Of a stretch of DNA of 64,000 nucleotides, positions 20,415-31,739 are shown piece after piece. The stretch covers positions 65,351,666-65,415,665 of the forward strand of contig JAVIAB010000092.1 in the NCBI GenBank assembly GCA_032433765.1, read 5' to 3'. This stretch comes from Megaustenia siamemsis (taxonomy: Eukaryota > Mollusca > Gastropoda > Stylommatophora > Ariophantidae). The position numbers were made by a program, and so were the translations under genes. The stretch's first letter is position 1; the number at the start of each line of letters is the position of its first letter. The notes under the pieces were generated by a model. It was given only the letters and a program-made list of their open reading frames with translations, did no database searches and was not told where the DNA came from.

Positions 20415-20690
20415 GATGGAGCCGCGATAGCTCAGTGGTTAGTGAACTTAACTACAAAGGACAAGGGGTAAGGTTCAATCCCAACCGATGGCTTCCGGGT
20501 TCACCCATCCTTAAATGGGTACCGGATTTTTTATGGGAAAGTAAAGCGGCGCGGGCGTAATACCGACCACATTAACCCAAAAATCATGTGCCGAAGGTCT
20601 GTAAAATTTATGGTCACTAACACCATATTCCCTATACGCCACTTGGCGTGACGGGGCACTTAACTTTTTTTTTTAATCTTTTTTTTTTTA
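20415..20690 (+). mobile_element. tRNA-derived SINE
   Basis: Head GAGCCGCGATAGCTCAGTGG (A box), GGTTCAATCCC (B box), body ending ACGCCACTTGGCGTGAC and a T-rich tail. A 9-bp duplication CTAATTGAT flanks it (20406-20414 and 20691-20699). Confidence 0.85.
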
Positions 20691-20699
20691 CTAATTGAT

Positions 20700-21491
20700 A
20701 GTAATAGCCAATCAATAACAGTAAATTGTTGTATTTTTTTTACTTTACCATCTTTACTTGTGTTTCTTTCGAGTGAAGTTTAGGGTTGTATCAGAACAAT
20801 CAAAGAACGGGCGCCTTCTAATAAATCATATTTTTTTTTGCTAAAATAATAAAATTGTTACAAATATCTAATAGCACCAAGTTTACTTATCGATTATAGC
20901 GAGTATCGATTATTCTGTAACAAAAATAAGAGAACTCTTATCTGCAGTAAAATCACAATCACACCTGTCTCGGATTTTTTTCTCCTATCAAGATCTCTTT
21001 GTTTCATAAATCCGACAATCAAGGTCTAACGTCATCTTACTGACTATGTGGTGGCACCATATGGGAACTGTCGGCAAATTATAAATAAATCATTTACACC
21101 TTCCTACTTCATCAATTAATTCCGTCCGTAAATCAAAACTTAAACACTTATCCACATCATACAATCCAAAGCAAATCCCAGCTATATGGGCATGTGAAGT
21201 TTTGGTATGTATAATTAAAATATTTATTCATAATAAATTTATTTTTCCTCTGCAGACCTAAATTAACTTTCAGAAAATGAAATACAGACAAAATACACCA
21301 AATATTTTAATAGCTAATATAAGAGAGTGTTCTGAACCAAAAAAATCACATAGCAATACCACCAATGTTATTGTTAGTTTAAGAATAAATAAATGATAAT
21401 TTTGTTTAAAATATTTTCCTCTGGACAATGTTTAAAAAGGCAGCAAAATGGCATTAATTACTCTTACTCAAACCACATAAAGAATTGGACG
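20700..21491. other. Unassigned AT-rich stretch
   Basis: No gene or recognisable element seen. Confidence 0.5.
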
Positions 21492-21510
21492 ATATATATA
21501 TATATATATA
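21492..21510. repeat. (AT)n microsatellite
   Basis: Pure TA alternation abutting the SINE at 21511. Confidence 0.9.
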
Positions 21511-21753
21511 GGGAACCGCGATAGCTCAGGGGTTAGTGAACTGGACTACAAATGAGTTGGATCCTGATCGACGGCTTCCGAGTTCACCGAGCCTTAAATC
21601 GATACCGCATATTTTTCTGGGAAAGTAAAGGGCATAGGCGTGATACCGACCACATTACCCCAAAAATCACATGCTGAAGGTCTGTAAAAGTTATAGTTAC
21701 TAACACCATATTCCCTTACGCCACTGACGGTGACGGGGCTCTTTACTTTTTTA

Positions 21754-21755
<2 letters not shown>
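21511..21755 (+). mobile_element. tRNA-derived SINE between AT microsatellites
   Basis: GAACCGCGATAGCTCAGGGG head, diverged B box, and the family body ending ACGCCACTGACGGTGACGGGG. Because both flanks are (AT)n, the duplication cannot be fixed. Confidence 0.75.

Positions 21756-21821
<66 letters not shown>
21756..21821. repeat. (AT)n microsatellite holding the mariner insertion site
   Basis: About 65 bases of TA; its last TA is the left target duplication of the transposon that follows. Confidence 0.9.
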
Positions 21822-21824
<3 letters not shown>

Positions 21825-23232
21825 GGTGTTTTTAAAGTCGCAGTGCAGTGAATATTTCTAATATTCAGTAAATGACGTAATCATCATCTACGTGCCACAA
21901 TTTTGTAAACCACATTTATGAACAAACCGCTGCTTCCTTTAAGGTTTTATTTACGTAAAGGACGGGCACTACGCTACTTTCACTGTCTCATTGCTTGAAG
22001 GAAATGGTGTTGACGATTGAAAACAGGGTATTTCTGGTTGAGCATGTCTTTCGTAATGGCGGTAAATATACGGATGAGGTCATTAGACAATTCGTGAAGA
22101 AATTACCAGACTCACAAGTCCCTCACCGAAATTCTGTTACAAAATTGATCAAAAAGTTTCGTGAAACCGGTAGTGTGGTAGATGCATACCGATCTGGAAG
22201 ACCTTCAATTTCACAAGACCAAATTATGGAACTCCAAGACAGAATTACAATGAGTCCAAATGCATCTTTAAACCACTTGTCTCAACATGTGCAAATATCT
22301 AAGAGTTCTGTTCACAAGGTTTTAAGAAGTGAACTACACTATCGTCCATACAAATTAACTGAAGTGTCTCAACTCCAAGAAAGAGATTATGAATCCCGTT
22401 TAAACAACTGCATGTGGTTTCAGAATTTTATTTATGAACATGGCGCTGCCATCCTTGACGTCACTTTTTTCACTGATGAGGCCTGGTTTCATTTATCCGG
22501 TTATGTGAACAGTCAGAACAATCGGCTGTGGAGCAGTGAAAACCCCCATGAATTTCATCAAGTGCCGCTTTACGATCAAAAAGTCGGAGTGTGGTGCGCT
22601 ATAAGTCGTATGCGGATAATAGGACCTATATTTTTTAATGAAACAATAAATGCAGAACGTTACCGTACTTTAATTCTGGAACCGTTCATAGCACACCTTA
22701 CAGAACGGGAAATTATGGAATCCTGGTTTCAGCAGGATGGGGCAACAGCACACACAGCCACAACAACACTCAATTATTTAGAAAGCATATTTGCAAATCG
22801 CATTATTTCACGTGGAATCTGGCCTGCTCGTTCACCAGATCTAACACCCCCAGATTATTATATGTGGGGGGGGCATTGAAGGGGAAAGTTTATGAAAATA
22901 ATCCGCAGACAATTAATGACCTAAAGACTGAAATAGTAGACAAGATTAAACAAATATCACCAGACATTATTCTGAAGGTTTTCGCAAATATGGAAAGACG
23001 AATCACGACATGTCTTGAGGCCCGTGGTGGACATTTTCAACATATGCTTTAGGCACAACTTTATTGTGTTAATACCAACATTACCCATTATAAGCTCGCC
23101 GATAGCAGTCAAGTATATTTGAATAATACCATTTATTTTACAATTTGTGTGACGCATTAGTTAACCGCATTTCTGGTGACGTTTTTCTTCGAGAGTAGAA
23201 ATTCACTGCACTGCAACTTTAAAAACACCCTG
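21822..23232 (+). mobile_element. Mariner-like DNA transposon, nearly complete
   Basis: Terminal inverted repeats of 32 bp (21822-21853 and 23201-23232) match with one mismatch and begin CAGGGTGTTTTTAAAGT. TA flanks both ends. It carries one transposase gene of the same orientation. Total length 1,411 bp fits the mariner/Tc1 superfamily. Confidence 0.85.
22004..23052 (+). pseudogene. Mariner-like transposase with one frame break
   Basis: This is the cut-and-paste DDE transposase of the enclosing element. The first ATG is at 22004 (MVLTIENRVFLVEHVF); an upstream in-frame TTG is unlikely. The N-terminal ~110 residues form paired helix-turn-helix domains (NSVTKLIKKFRETGSV, GRPSISQDQIMELQDRI, ISKSSVHKVLRSEL). 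Catalytic residues: D in TFFTDEAWFHLSG, D in WFQQDGATAHTA, D in SPDLTPPDYYMWG. There are 38 residues between the second and third, more than the 34 of classic mariners. The frame breaks in a run of G at 22865-22872, after MWG, and continues in another frame to 23052. A one-base homopolymer error or mutation would explain it; otherwise the protein looks complete. Confidence 0.8.
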
Positions 23233-23426
23233 TATATCCAATTAGTTAACGTATTTCTCTTAGGGTGTATAATTTCGCCATTGACCTATATTAATTACTT
23301 GTATTCTATTTTAATGGATTTATGCCTATGTGTATGAGTGTATGTATGTGTGCTCCTTTGAAGGCTTTTTGACGAAATGTTAGTAAACGTTCTGTGGATT
23401 CGCCCCTCACCGTCAAGCCGTAAACA

Positions 23427-24766
23427 TCGTCATCATCAAGTACCGGGCCTACTGGCGTAGGTGATCATGTCTCTCCACAACTTTCCATCTCGGCAGTTAT
23501 TTATCATTTCTGTTGTTGACCATCTGCCAAGCCATTCTCTTAAGCTCTCTGTTATTTTTTTTCCACTTTGCTTCCCTCTATCTCTTCGTCCCTCAATTTT
23601 TCCAGTTGTTACAATATATTCCAGTTGTTCTCTTCTCATTACATGGCCAAAAAATGATGATTGTTTCTTCCTAAAATTGGAAATTAGCTCTCTTTTTGCT
23701 TTCACCTCTCTCAGAACATCTTCATTACTCTTCTTAGCTGTTCATTGTACTCTGAACATTCTTCTGTAAAACCACATTTCTACAGACTCCAGTGATTTTC
23801 TCGTCTGTTGTCCTACTGTCCATGATTCGCATCCATATGTTAAAACTGGCTCTACATAACATTTAAGAACTCTTTTTCTTGTGTCTTTTGTCAAAAATGT
23901 ATTACATAGTATCTTCCTCATTTTTTGGAAAGCTGCTTTTGCCTGAGCCATTCTGCATCTCACCTCTTTTGTACATCTTCCGTCTGAGGTTAACAAAGTT
24001 CCCAAATATTTAAATTCATTTACCTGTTTTAATATTCTTCCACTTGTCTTTATTTTGCACTGAGGTGATGTCTTTTTCTTTGTTGTTACCTCTGTCTTGT
24101 TGCTATTAAGGCTGAGTCCTTTATTTTTTCTTTCTTTCACTATAATGTCCAACATTTCTTGTAAGTCATTTTCACTCTTAGCGATTAAGACTGTATCATC
24201 AGCATACCTTAGATTATTTATATTATGACCTCCAATTGTTATTCCAGGCATGTTCCTTATGGATCTTAAAATAATCTCACTATAAATATTAAACAAATCT
24301 GGTGACAGCACACAACCTTGTCTAACACCCTGTTTTATTTGTTGAAACATTCCCAATTGGTTTCCAGTTCTTATGGCCGCTGTTTGTTGCCAGTACATGT
24401 TCTTTATTATTCTTAGATCTTTGCTGTCTACGTTTATGCTTTCTAAAATATTGATTATTTCTTGGTGCTTTACTTTGTCAAATACCTTGGTGTACTCTAT
24501 GAAACACAGATATAGATCTGTTTTCACCTCTATGGCTCTTTCTACTTAAGATGTTATGATATAAATGGCATTGTTTGTTCCTTTATCTCTAACAAAACCA
24601 CACTGTTTATCGCTAATTTCTGGACTGATTTTGTTTCGCACTCTTCGCATGATGATTCTTAGTAATATCTTAGTCATATGACTCATAAGGCAAATTGTGC
24701 GATGATCATCGCATCCAATCGCACTCGCTTTCTTTGATATGGCTATGAATATGCCCTACACAGTAT
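23427..24766 (-). mobile_element. 5'-truncated LINE with 12-bp target duplication
   Basis: The minus strand encodes the second half of a reverse transcriptase protein. A diverged start (24541-24760) is followed by YTKVFDKVKHQEIINILESI, GVRQGCVLSPDLFNIY, NLRYADDTVLIAKS (catalytic YADD), EFKYLGTLLTSDGRCTKEV, LTYGCESWTVGQQTRKS, then after a break near 23730 FFGHVMRREQLEYIVTTGKI and LWRDMITYASRPGT. It ends in a GATGATGA tail. AAGCCGTAAACA flanks it (23415-23426 and 24767-24778). Open pieces: 23742-24527 and 23436-23705. It is the best-preserved LINE here, but a stop at about 24545 and a frameshift kill it. Confidence 0.85.
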
Positions 24767-24957
24767 AAGCCGTAAACAGTTATTGCATAATGTGTGTATT
24801 CTTTATTGCAGAACCCAAAGTAGGTCACAAACCTCCTAAACTGTGAACTTAACGCACAAGAAATATTAAGCTTACCTGAAATGATGCACATAAATCCAAA
24901 TGTTTGTGCTTCTGTGTCCGTCCAGTCAACAGAAAAGAACTCTGTCATTCCAAGGTA

Positions 24958-25259
24958 AAAAGTAAAAAAAAAGTAAAGAGCCCCCGTGACGGGAGCTCTT
25001 TACTTTTTTTTTCTTTTTTACTTTTTACGTAATTGAATTGACATTATGGTGTTACCATAAACGTTACAGACCTTCAGCATATGTTTTTTTGGGGTAGTGT
25101 GGTCGGTATTACACATGTGCCGCTTTATTTTCCCAGAAAAAAATGCGGTACCCATTTAAGGCTGGGTGAAACCGGAAGCCGTCAGTTGGGATCGAACCCT
25201 ACCTCTTGTCCTTTGTAGTCCAGTTCACTAACCACTGAGCTATCGCGACCTGGACATTG
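24958..25259 (-). mobile_element. tRNA-derived SINE with an inverted tail
   Basis: The minus-strand head has A box TAGCTCAGTGG and B box GGTTCGATCCC. TCCAAGGTA flanks it (24949-24957 and 25260-25268). At the 3' end a second, inverted copy of the terminal 20-25 bases gives a hairpin at 24964-25012 (GTAAAGAGC... facing ...GCTCTTTAC). Confidence 0.7.
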
Positions 25260-25268
25260 TCCAAGGTA

Positions 25269-26142
25269 GTTGTAAAAAACAATATAGTCGTTATTTTCTT
25301 GAAGACCACTTCCAATCTGTAACAAATAACTGTATTCACTATTTTATTATTTTGATTGAACGCTAAATAATTACAATAAAAATATATTGAAATCATCACT
25401 ATCAAGAGTCGAGAGTCGTGGGTGAACATTCCACTTGGTCGTCTATTTTTGAGTAATTCATCACTTCTTATATTTTCCTTTTCATCTTCTGTTTAAATTG
25501 TCTGTTCCAGGACTATTATCCTGTTCTTCTTCTGATTTCGTAAACTCAATCTTTTTTATTTCCCCTGTTTCTGTTCTCCAAGTCAATTTCCCTAATTTGT
25601 GCGATGTATTTTGCATATCCTCCTTACTCTCTATCAACTACTGTTCGTGAAATACTATTTTTTTTAAAATATTTATTCTTTTCTAACTTTCGACCGCACG
25701 AAAACGTTTCTTTTTTATTTTTAGAAATCACAAATTTAACGGACTGATGTTGTCTCTCCTATTGTATATGCATTACCAATAATTCACAGCTAAAGCAGGA
25801 TTAATATTTGTAAAAGGATAATATTCTACGTAGTACTCTGAGGGTAACTATTAAGGTGACCGGTAAATAGTCATCTTAGAATTAGCATATAGGTCAGTAC
25901 CTAAACAATTATTGTTGTCAGATCAGAAAATATTTGTGTAGAAAGCCATTGAGGACAGAATAATACTGTAGAAGTTATTGAAGGCTTGAAAACTGAAATC
26001 CTCAGGCTCAACCATACAGTTAAGTGTCAACTATATGTGGATCGAACCAATATTTAAGGGCGTGTGGGAGTGTTAGTGTGAAATTTGATGCACTAGAACC
26101 CAATTAGCATAACAAAATGTCTACGACTTCATAGATTTAATA
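25269..26142. other. Unassigned stretch
   Basis: No gene or repeat recognised. Confidence 0.5.
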
Positions 26143-26289
26143 CAGCGAATCAATTCAGAGGAAGAGGTATGTTTACAGTACTCGGAAAAATTGACAAATA
26201 ATCAACAACAGAAAAAAATATGGACCAAATTCGATCCTGCTTTGGTCCGAGTGCTGTAAACATAACTCTTACTCTGAATTGATTCGCTG
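26143..26289. mobile_element. Small fold-back element (MITE-like)
   Basis: CAGCGAATCAATTCAGAG at the left faces its complement at the right. The inverted match extends about 43 bases with a few mismatches around a ~55-base centre. Size and form fit a MITE, but no clear target duplication is visible. Confidence 0.5.
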
Positions 26290-27557
26290 ATTATCGACTC
26301 GGAAGTTTCCCTCTATAATAATATTCATTTATTATTATTTGTCTCCAAGATTTAATACACATGGACATCAAATATTCTCAGCAATAACCTCTTGATCGGG
26401 AATGTTTTTAGAGTCACTGACCACAACTTCGTTCAAAATAGCTAGAATAATATCTCTGACCCAAGCACAGGAGAGTTCAGGGGACGCAATGTATAAGAAG
26501 CCTAGATACCAAGAGTTCTATCTCTGACACCAGACAGAAGATTTATCAACGACTTATATGGAACAAGACTGATGGATAGTACTGAACCATCTATAGAATA
26601 GTATATGCATCGTCCCTCATAGATCAAGATACTGAAATGCCAGCTCAAAGATGGAGATATTGCAGAACTTTATATAATAGAATTACAATAGTTTAAGATT
26701 CAAGGACAGCTAGACCCACAGGGACGCGCACAATGAATCTGATGTACTTGCACAAATATTTGGATAAAATAAATAAAAAATACCTCACATATTATTCAGA
26801 TAAGAAACCCCTTTAACATTTGAATTGTGTTACGCCTATGCCGGAAAATGCCAATTGCTTAAATTACGGTAAACTATTTTCTTCAACCACAAAATAACTG
26901 CATCTGTCGTAAAGATCAAAGGAATTAGCCATTGCAGGTGAATGACACTATCTGCAATATTGCATTTTAGAAAACTTTTGGGACATTGAAAAAAAAAGAC
27001 CAAATGTAAAAAAAATAATCTTCTGGTGTGTTAAAGTTATGGAGATGTTTGAATTCAAGCGTGGACAAACCATTTTGAAACGAATAAAAATAGGTGTCTT
27101 ATTTGATGAGAGAAGAAACATACGACCATGGAAACGCACATCATAAACACCGACGATAGTCTAAACAATGCCAGTCAAAATAGTAGACAGAGAGAAGAGG
27201 GAAGCACGCACTAGACACATACTTCAATACCGAGAAGATGTTCGGTACGAACAACATATAAAACTGATCGTTTTATATGTTGTATACTGTATCATAGACA
27301 CCATCAAGTTAAGACATTCAGAACTTTTGATAGATTAAGATGGCTGCTATTTTTACGACAACCATGAGTTTGTTGATTGTTAGTGTGTGTACTTGTAATG
27401 AGAGAACACTCTACCTCCTAAAATATTTCACTCGCAACAAATTGATGTCTACGACTTTATTACAACACAACGATGGAGCATCATTGTCTCACAATAAAAG
27501 AGCGCAAAACCGTAACATATAATATTACTTACAATTTATGCTATTATAACATTACTA
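26290..27557. other. Unassigned stretch with one perfect hairpin
   Basis: ACAACATATAAAAC at 27251-27264 faces its exact complement at 27270-27283 across a 5-base loop. No gene recognised. Confidence 0.5.
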
Positions 27558-28059
27558 TAGTCCGTTCAGATTCGTTTGCCTAGACATTAATTAATTTTTT
27601 TCAAAAACTTATTGTTCATTTGCATTGATCTTTTGAAGTTAGGTTTAGAATACTAATGTCGCTATAAAAATATTTTTTTATCAAAGAAATGTGATCCAGT
27701 TTCAAAGATGCCTTATTTAACCTATATTAAAAAAAAGTTAATCGATATTATAAACACCGGCGGGATTATGTAGATGCTTACATCTCACAGCTGATTCTTT
27801 AACATATAGGCATGACCTTCACGGCTGAATGCGCACCGTCCTAAAATAGTTATGTTTCCACTATAAATTTTTATAAAGAAATGTTACATATGAAATTTCC
27901 CGTTTAGCACAAAATGACATTTTAGCCGAAACCGGAAATTATGTGACGTCAAAATCACTGCCGTAGACTCGAGTTCGAGTCATAATTCAGAGGCAAATCT
28001 CAATATTTACAGAAAGGAGGCGGCACTATCCATATTATCTTCTGCAAGTCTATGTGAGA

Positions 28060-29337
28060 ATGAATATAAAGGCAAAATATTTTACTGAGCATAACATTGC
28101 TATAAAGATTTATCAATACTTCTGCAGAGAGCGTAAAAAGGGACATCTTTATTGTTCTTTATCAAACCCTGAGAAGAGAACAATGCATATTTTAGGTTTG
28201 TGTAAACGTTCATTTGATCGAATAGTTAAAGGAAGCGGATATTTATTGCCAACAAATGCAAGAAAGCAAGGAATGAAAGAAACGTTAGACAGTTTTGATA
28301 AGGACCTAGTAAAAAGAGAAATCTGTCGAATGTTTGATATAAACGAAGAAATGACACTTAGAAAGTTGAAGCTTTGGCTGAAAACTAACAACGACATTGA
28401 AATATCAAAAACATCATTATGGAAAATATTAAGAAGTGCAGGCTTCACCTTTAGAAAGTATGCTGGTGGAAAAAAAATTATTTGTGAGAAGCTACATCTA
28501 GTAGCTCTTAGAAGCAAGTATTTACGTGAAGTGAAGGAAATGCGCGAAAATGATTATGATATTGTTTATTTAGATGAAACTTGGATCAACGCTCATCATA
28601 CAAATGAAAAGAAATGGCAGTTAGCAGATGGAAGTATTAAAAGATCAGTACCAAGCAGTAAAGGGCAACGTTTGATAGTTGCACATGCAGGTAGCAGACA
28701 TAATGGGTTGTTGCAGAATGCTCATCTCGTTTTCATTTCAAAATCCATAGACAATAGAGACTACCACTCCGAAATGAATGGGCACATATTTAAAGACTGG
28801 ATCGAGAAAAGTATCCTTCCAATATTAGATCGACCTTCTTGTCTGATAATGGACAATGCTTCATACCATAACGTAGTTAACGTAGAAGATAGAATCCCAA
28901 CATCATCAAGTACAAAAGATGCAATCAAAACGTGGCTCATAAAAGAACACATACAAGTTAACGACAGCTACTTGAAACCCGAATTACTTAGCCTTGTAAA
29001 ACAGACACAACGTACAAAGATATTTAAAATAGACAAATTAATTCAAGAACATGGCCATAGATGTTTGAGACTACTTCCATATCATGCACACTTAAATCCT
29101 ATAGAACTAGTTTGGGCAAAAGTTAAAGGACACGTAGCATATACAAATAAAACTTTCAAATTATGCGATGTTGAGACACTTACAAATCAGGCTCTATCAA
29201 ATATAAATAAAGACTACTGGGTAAAATGTGAGGATCATGTGTTACGACAAGAAGAGGAATATTGGAAAAAGGATGGTTTGTTGTTTGTTCAGCCGAAAGC
29301 AGTAATCGACCTATTTGACTCGTCTGATTCTGAATGA
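28060..29337 (+). CDS. IS630/Tc1-mariner-type DDE transposase, long-spaced (Sailor-like)
   Basis: An unbroken frame of about 425 residues. The ATG at 28060 is preferred over an upstream in-frame GTG at 28054. The N-terminal third holds helix-turn-helix regions (MTLRKLKLWLKTNNDIEIS, ISKTSLWKILRSAGFTFRK) for binding the transposon ends. Catalytic residues: D in IVYLDETWINAHH, D in CLIMDNASYHNV, E in HAHLNPIELVWAKVKGHV. Between the second D and the E lie 83 residues, far more than the 34 of Tc1. This is close to the DD82E spacing of the family named Sailor; that assignment is from memory and tentative. The C-terminus is acidic (DLFDSSDSE). Intact frame plus matching ends suggest recent activity. 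Confidence 0.8.
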   Translation: MNIKAKYFTEHNIAIKIYQYFCRERKKGHLYCSLSNPEKRTMHILGLCKRSFDRIVKGSGYLLPTNARKQGMKETLDSFDKDLVKREICRMFDINEEMTLRKLKLWLKTNNDIEISKTSLWKILRSAGFTFRKYAGGKKIICEKLHLVALRSKYLREVKEMRENDYDIVYLDETWINAHHTNEKKWQLADGSIKRSVPSSKGQRLIVAHAGSRHNGLLQNAHLVFISKSIDNRDYHSEMNGHIFKDWIEKSILPILDRPSCLIMDNASYHNVVNVEDRIPTSSSTKDAIKTWLIKEHIQVNDSYLKPELLSLVKQTQRTKIFKIDKLIQEHGHRCLRLLPYHAHLNPIELVWAKVKGHVAYTNKTFKLCDVETLTNQALSNINKDYWVKCEDHVLRQEEEYWKKDGLLFVQPKAVIDLFDSSDSE

Positions 29338-29429
29338 TCATTACTCTGATTAAGTCTACAGATAAATAGTTTGATTTGCAAAATTTCCTAGTTGATTTGT
29401 TAAACAGTTTATTGTTCAAGACCACCCAA

Positions 29430-29670
29430 GCAATCAAAAATATGTTATAAGCAAACCAACAACCATTACTTTGAATGGAAGCCTGCTTGAGTCAGTACAG
29501 AAGTTCAGCTATCTTGGATCCACTATTACAGCCACACTTTCCTTAGATAAGGAACTAAATGTACGTATTTGAAAGGCAGCGACAACATTTGGGAAACTCA
29601 CACCAAGAGCATGGAACTATATCAAATTGACTCTACGAACAAAAGTTCTATATATAATTTAAAATTTGTA
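29430..29670 (+). mobile_element. LINE fragment inside the DDE transposon
   Basis: The plus strand encodes ITLNGSLLESVQKFSYLGST and KAATTFGKLTPRAW, a C-terminal reverse transcriptase segment of yet another LINE family, with one stop. It lies between the transposase and the right inverted end. Confidence 0.55.
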
Positions 29671-29955
29671 TACTTGCCACCAAGTAAAATTTTATGGACA
29701 CGCCTATGGGTCATCGTTGCACTAGATTACTGTAAAACATTTTGATTAGGGTCAAAACAATAGTTACATGGGCAAAGATCAAAGGAATTCGCCGCTTTAA
29801 GAAAACCGTTATAGCTAGACATCGAGTAACACATATGTTCTCGTGACATGGACATTTTAACACCGTATGCCAAAAATCATGTGAAATCATCAAGAACTTT
29901 TTGAATTATAAATCATAACATCTCGGCAAACGAATCTGAACGGACTATACTCATA

Positions 29956-30363
29956 ATTATAGATGTGAATCATGGACAATAGGACAACAGTCAAGACAAT
30001 CACTGTAGTCTGTAGGGATGTGGTTTTACAGAAGAATGCTGAGAATACATGGACAGCTAGGAAGAGTAATGAAAATGTTCTGAAAGAGGTAAAAGCAAAA
30101 CGAGAGCTAATTTCAAATGTTAGGAAGAAAAAATCATCATTTTTTGGCCATGTAATGAGAAAAGAACAACTGGAATATATTGTAACATCTGGAAAAACTG
30201 GGAGACTAAAAGATAGAAAGAAGCAAAGAGTAAAAATACTAGACAGCTTAAGAGAATGGCTTGGCAGAAAGTCAACAACAGAAATGATACATAACTGTCG
30301 AGACCGAAAGTTGTGGAGAGACATGATAACCTACGCCAGCAGGCCCGGTACTTGATGATGATG
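29956..30363 (+). mobile_element. LINE 3' fragment beside the DDE transposon
   Basis: It encodes CESWTIGQQ, then NENVLKEVKAKRELISNVRK, FFGHVMRKEQLEYIVTSGKT and LWRDMITYASRPGT (30020-30355), ending in GATGATGATG. ACTCATA flanks it (29949-29955 and 30364-30370). It inserted almost exactly at the right edge of the transposon. Same family as 23427-24766. Confidence 0.7.
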
Positions 30364-30529
30364 ACTCATAGTTCATTGGTACTAAAAATGGTTTCTTATA
30401 TTGTTCTAATAATAATCTAATAATTATTCTCATATTATTTATCCTATTATTTCTCATATTCGTTTTCATTTAGATGTTATATGGTTTTCATTAAGCATTT
30501 TGTTGTCGTTCTTACATTGTATCTTATAA

Positions 30530-30783
30530 AGTAAAGTAAAGTGCCACTGTCAAGCCAAGTGGCGTATAGGGAATATGGTGTTAGTGACCATAATTTTTAC
30601 AGACCTTCGTCACATGATTTTTGGGCTAATGTGGTCGGTATTACGCCCGTGCCGCTTCACGTTCCCAGAAAAAATCCGGTACCCATTTAAGGCTGGGTGA
30701 ACCCGGAGGCCGTCGATCAGGATCGAACCCGACCTTTTGTCCTTTGTAGTCCAGTTCACTAACCACTGAGCTATCGCGGCTCC
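30530..30783 (-). mobile_element. tRNA-derived SINE
   Basis: Minus-strand head GGGAGCCGCGATAGCTCAG with A and B boxes and the full family body. A 15-bp duplication CATTGTATC(T/C)TATAA flanks it (30515-30529 and 30784-30798). Confidence 0.85.
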
Positions 30784-30798
30784 CATTGTATCCTATAA

Positions 30799-31169
30799 TT
30801 CTTTTTAATGTTTCCATATTGTGTTTACATTGACCCAAATAGTGTTTCTTTTATTTGATTTCTTCCTCTTCTGCGATCAGGACTCTTTCAGAGTAGGATT
30901 CCGGACTCTCTCGTTAAGACAGCTGTCAAAGTTTATTTAATTTAATATCCGTTGATACATTGTTTTTTTCCCCATATCCGTTCTAATTTTTCTTGCTTTC
31001 ATTGTGTTTTTCCTACATTTGTTCTAATTCTTCCGGTTCTAATTTTTTTTTTCGCATTAGCTTATTAGATTTTTTTCTCTTATATGGTGTCTTATTAAGA
31101 TATCTTGTATCATGAAAAACGTTAGACGATTTAAACATTTTTAGAAATGTGTTTCTTATAAACACCATT
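30799..31169. other. Unassigned T-rich stretch
   Basis: No gene or element recognised. Confidence 0.5.
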
Positions 31170-31400
31170 CTACAAAGGAAGTTAAATTACAATGGTCGCG
31201 TTAAAAGACACAGCAGACTGGAAAGAACAATAATGGAAGGCATGCTTCGTGTGCAACGCACCAGGGGCAGACCAAGCAGTAGGTGGTTTCAAGACATCAA
31301 GAAGACCTTCAACATGACAACAAAAGAAAGCGGGAGATCTGGCTGTAGACATAGAAACGGTTTGTGGCGAATGCAACCTTCTGCTAAGAACATCCGACCT
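31170..31400 (+). mobile_element. LINE C-terminal fragment
   Basis: Encodes RLERTIMEGMLRVQRTRGRP, SSRWFQDIKKTFNMT, a pattern typical of the end of LINE reverse transcriptase proteins. It lacks flanking duplications I can see. Confidence 0.5.
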
Positions 31401-31504
31401 GAGGGTGATGGTATTTGTTTTTATATCTGTTCCTATTCTGAATTTTATATTGAATCTAAAACTGGTGCTTATGATGGCTCTCACATTGATTATATTAGTA
31501 CTTT

Positions 31505-31650
31505 TGAGTCTTATTTCCGTTCTTATAGTGGTTAACATATTGATTCTTAAGTTGGGTCTTATTTCCGTTCTTATAGTGGTTAACATATTGATTCTTAAGT
31601 TGGGTCTTATTTCCGTTCTTATAGTGGTTAACATATTGATTCTTAACTGG
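31505..31650. repeat. 48-bp tandem repeat, three copies
   Basis: CTTATTTCCGTTCTTATAGT recurs at about 31510, 31558 and 31606, with near-identical units inside a longer TTCTTAT-rich tract (31400-31740). Confidence 0.8.
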
Positions 31651-31739
31651 CTGTTAAATCGAGTCTTATGCTAGTTCTTATGATGGTTCTTATATTGATC
31701 TACATACTGGTTTTTAGATTGATTCTTTTATTGGTTCTA

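Larger units (their letters stand above)
27558..29947 (+). mobile_element. DDE transposon with an intact IS630/Tc1-mariner-type transposase
   Basis: Inverted ends TAGTCCGTTCAGATTCGTTT at 27558 and its complement ending at 29947 match for at least 23 bases. TA lies outside both (27556-27557 and 29948-29949). It encloses the transposase at 28060-29337. The right internal part contains LINE-derived sequence (29430-29670), so its 2,390 bp exceed the original length. Confidence 0.8.

Noticed and set aside
20415..20500. True tRNA gene at the SINE heads (A and B boxes)
   Set aside because: The heads do not close an acceptor stem and always continue into the same SINE body with target duplications.
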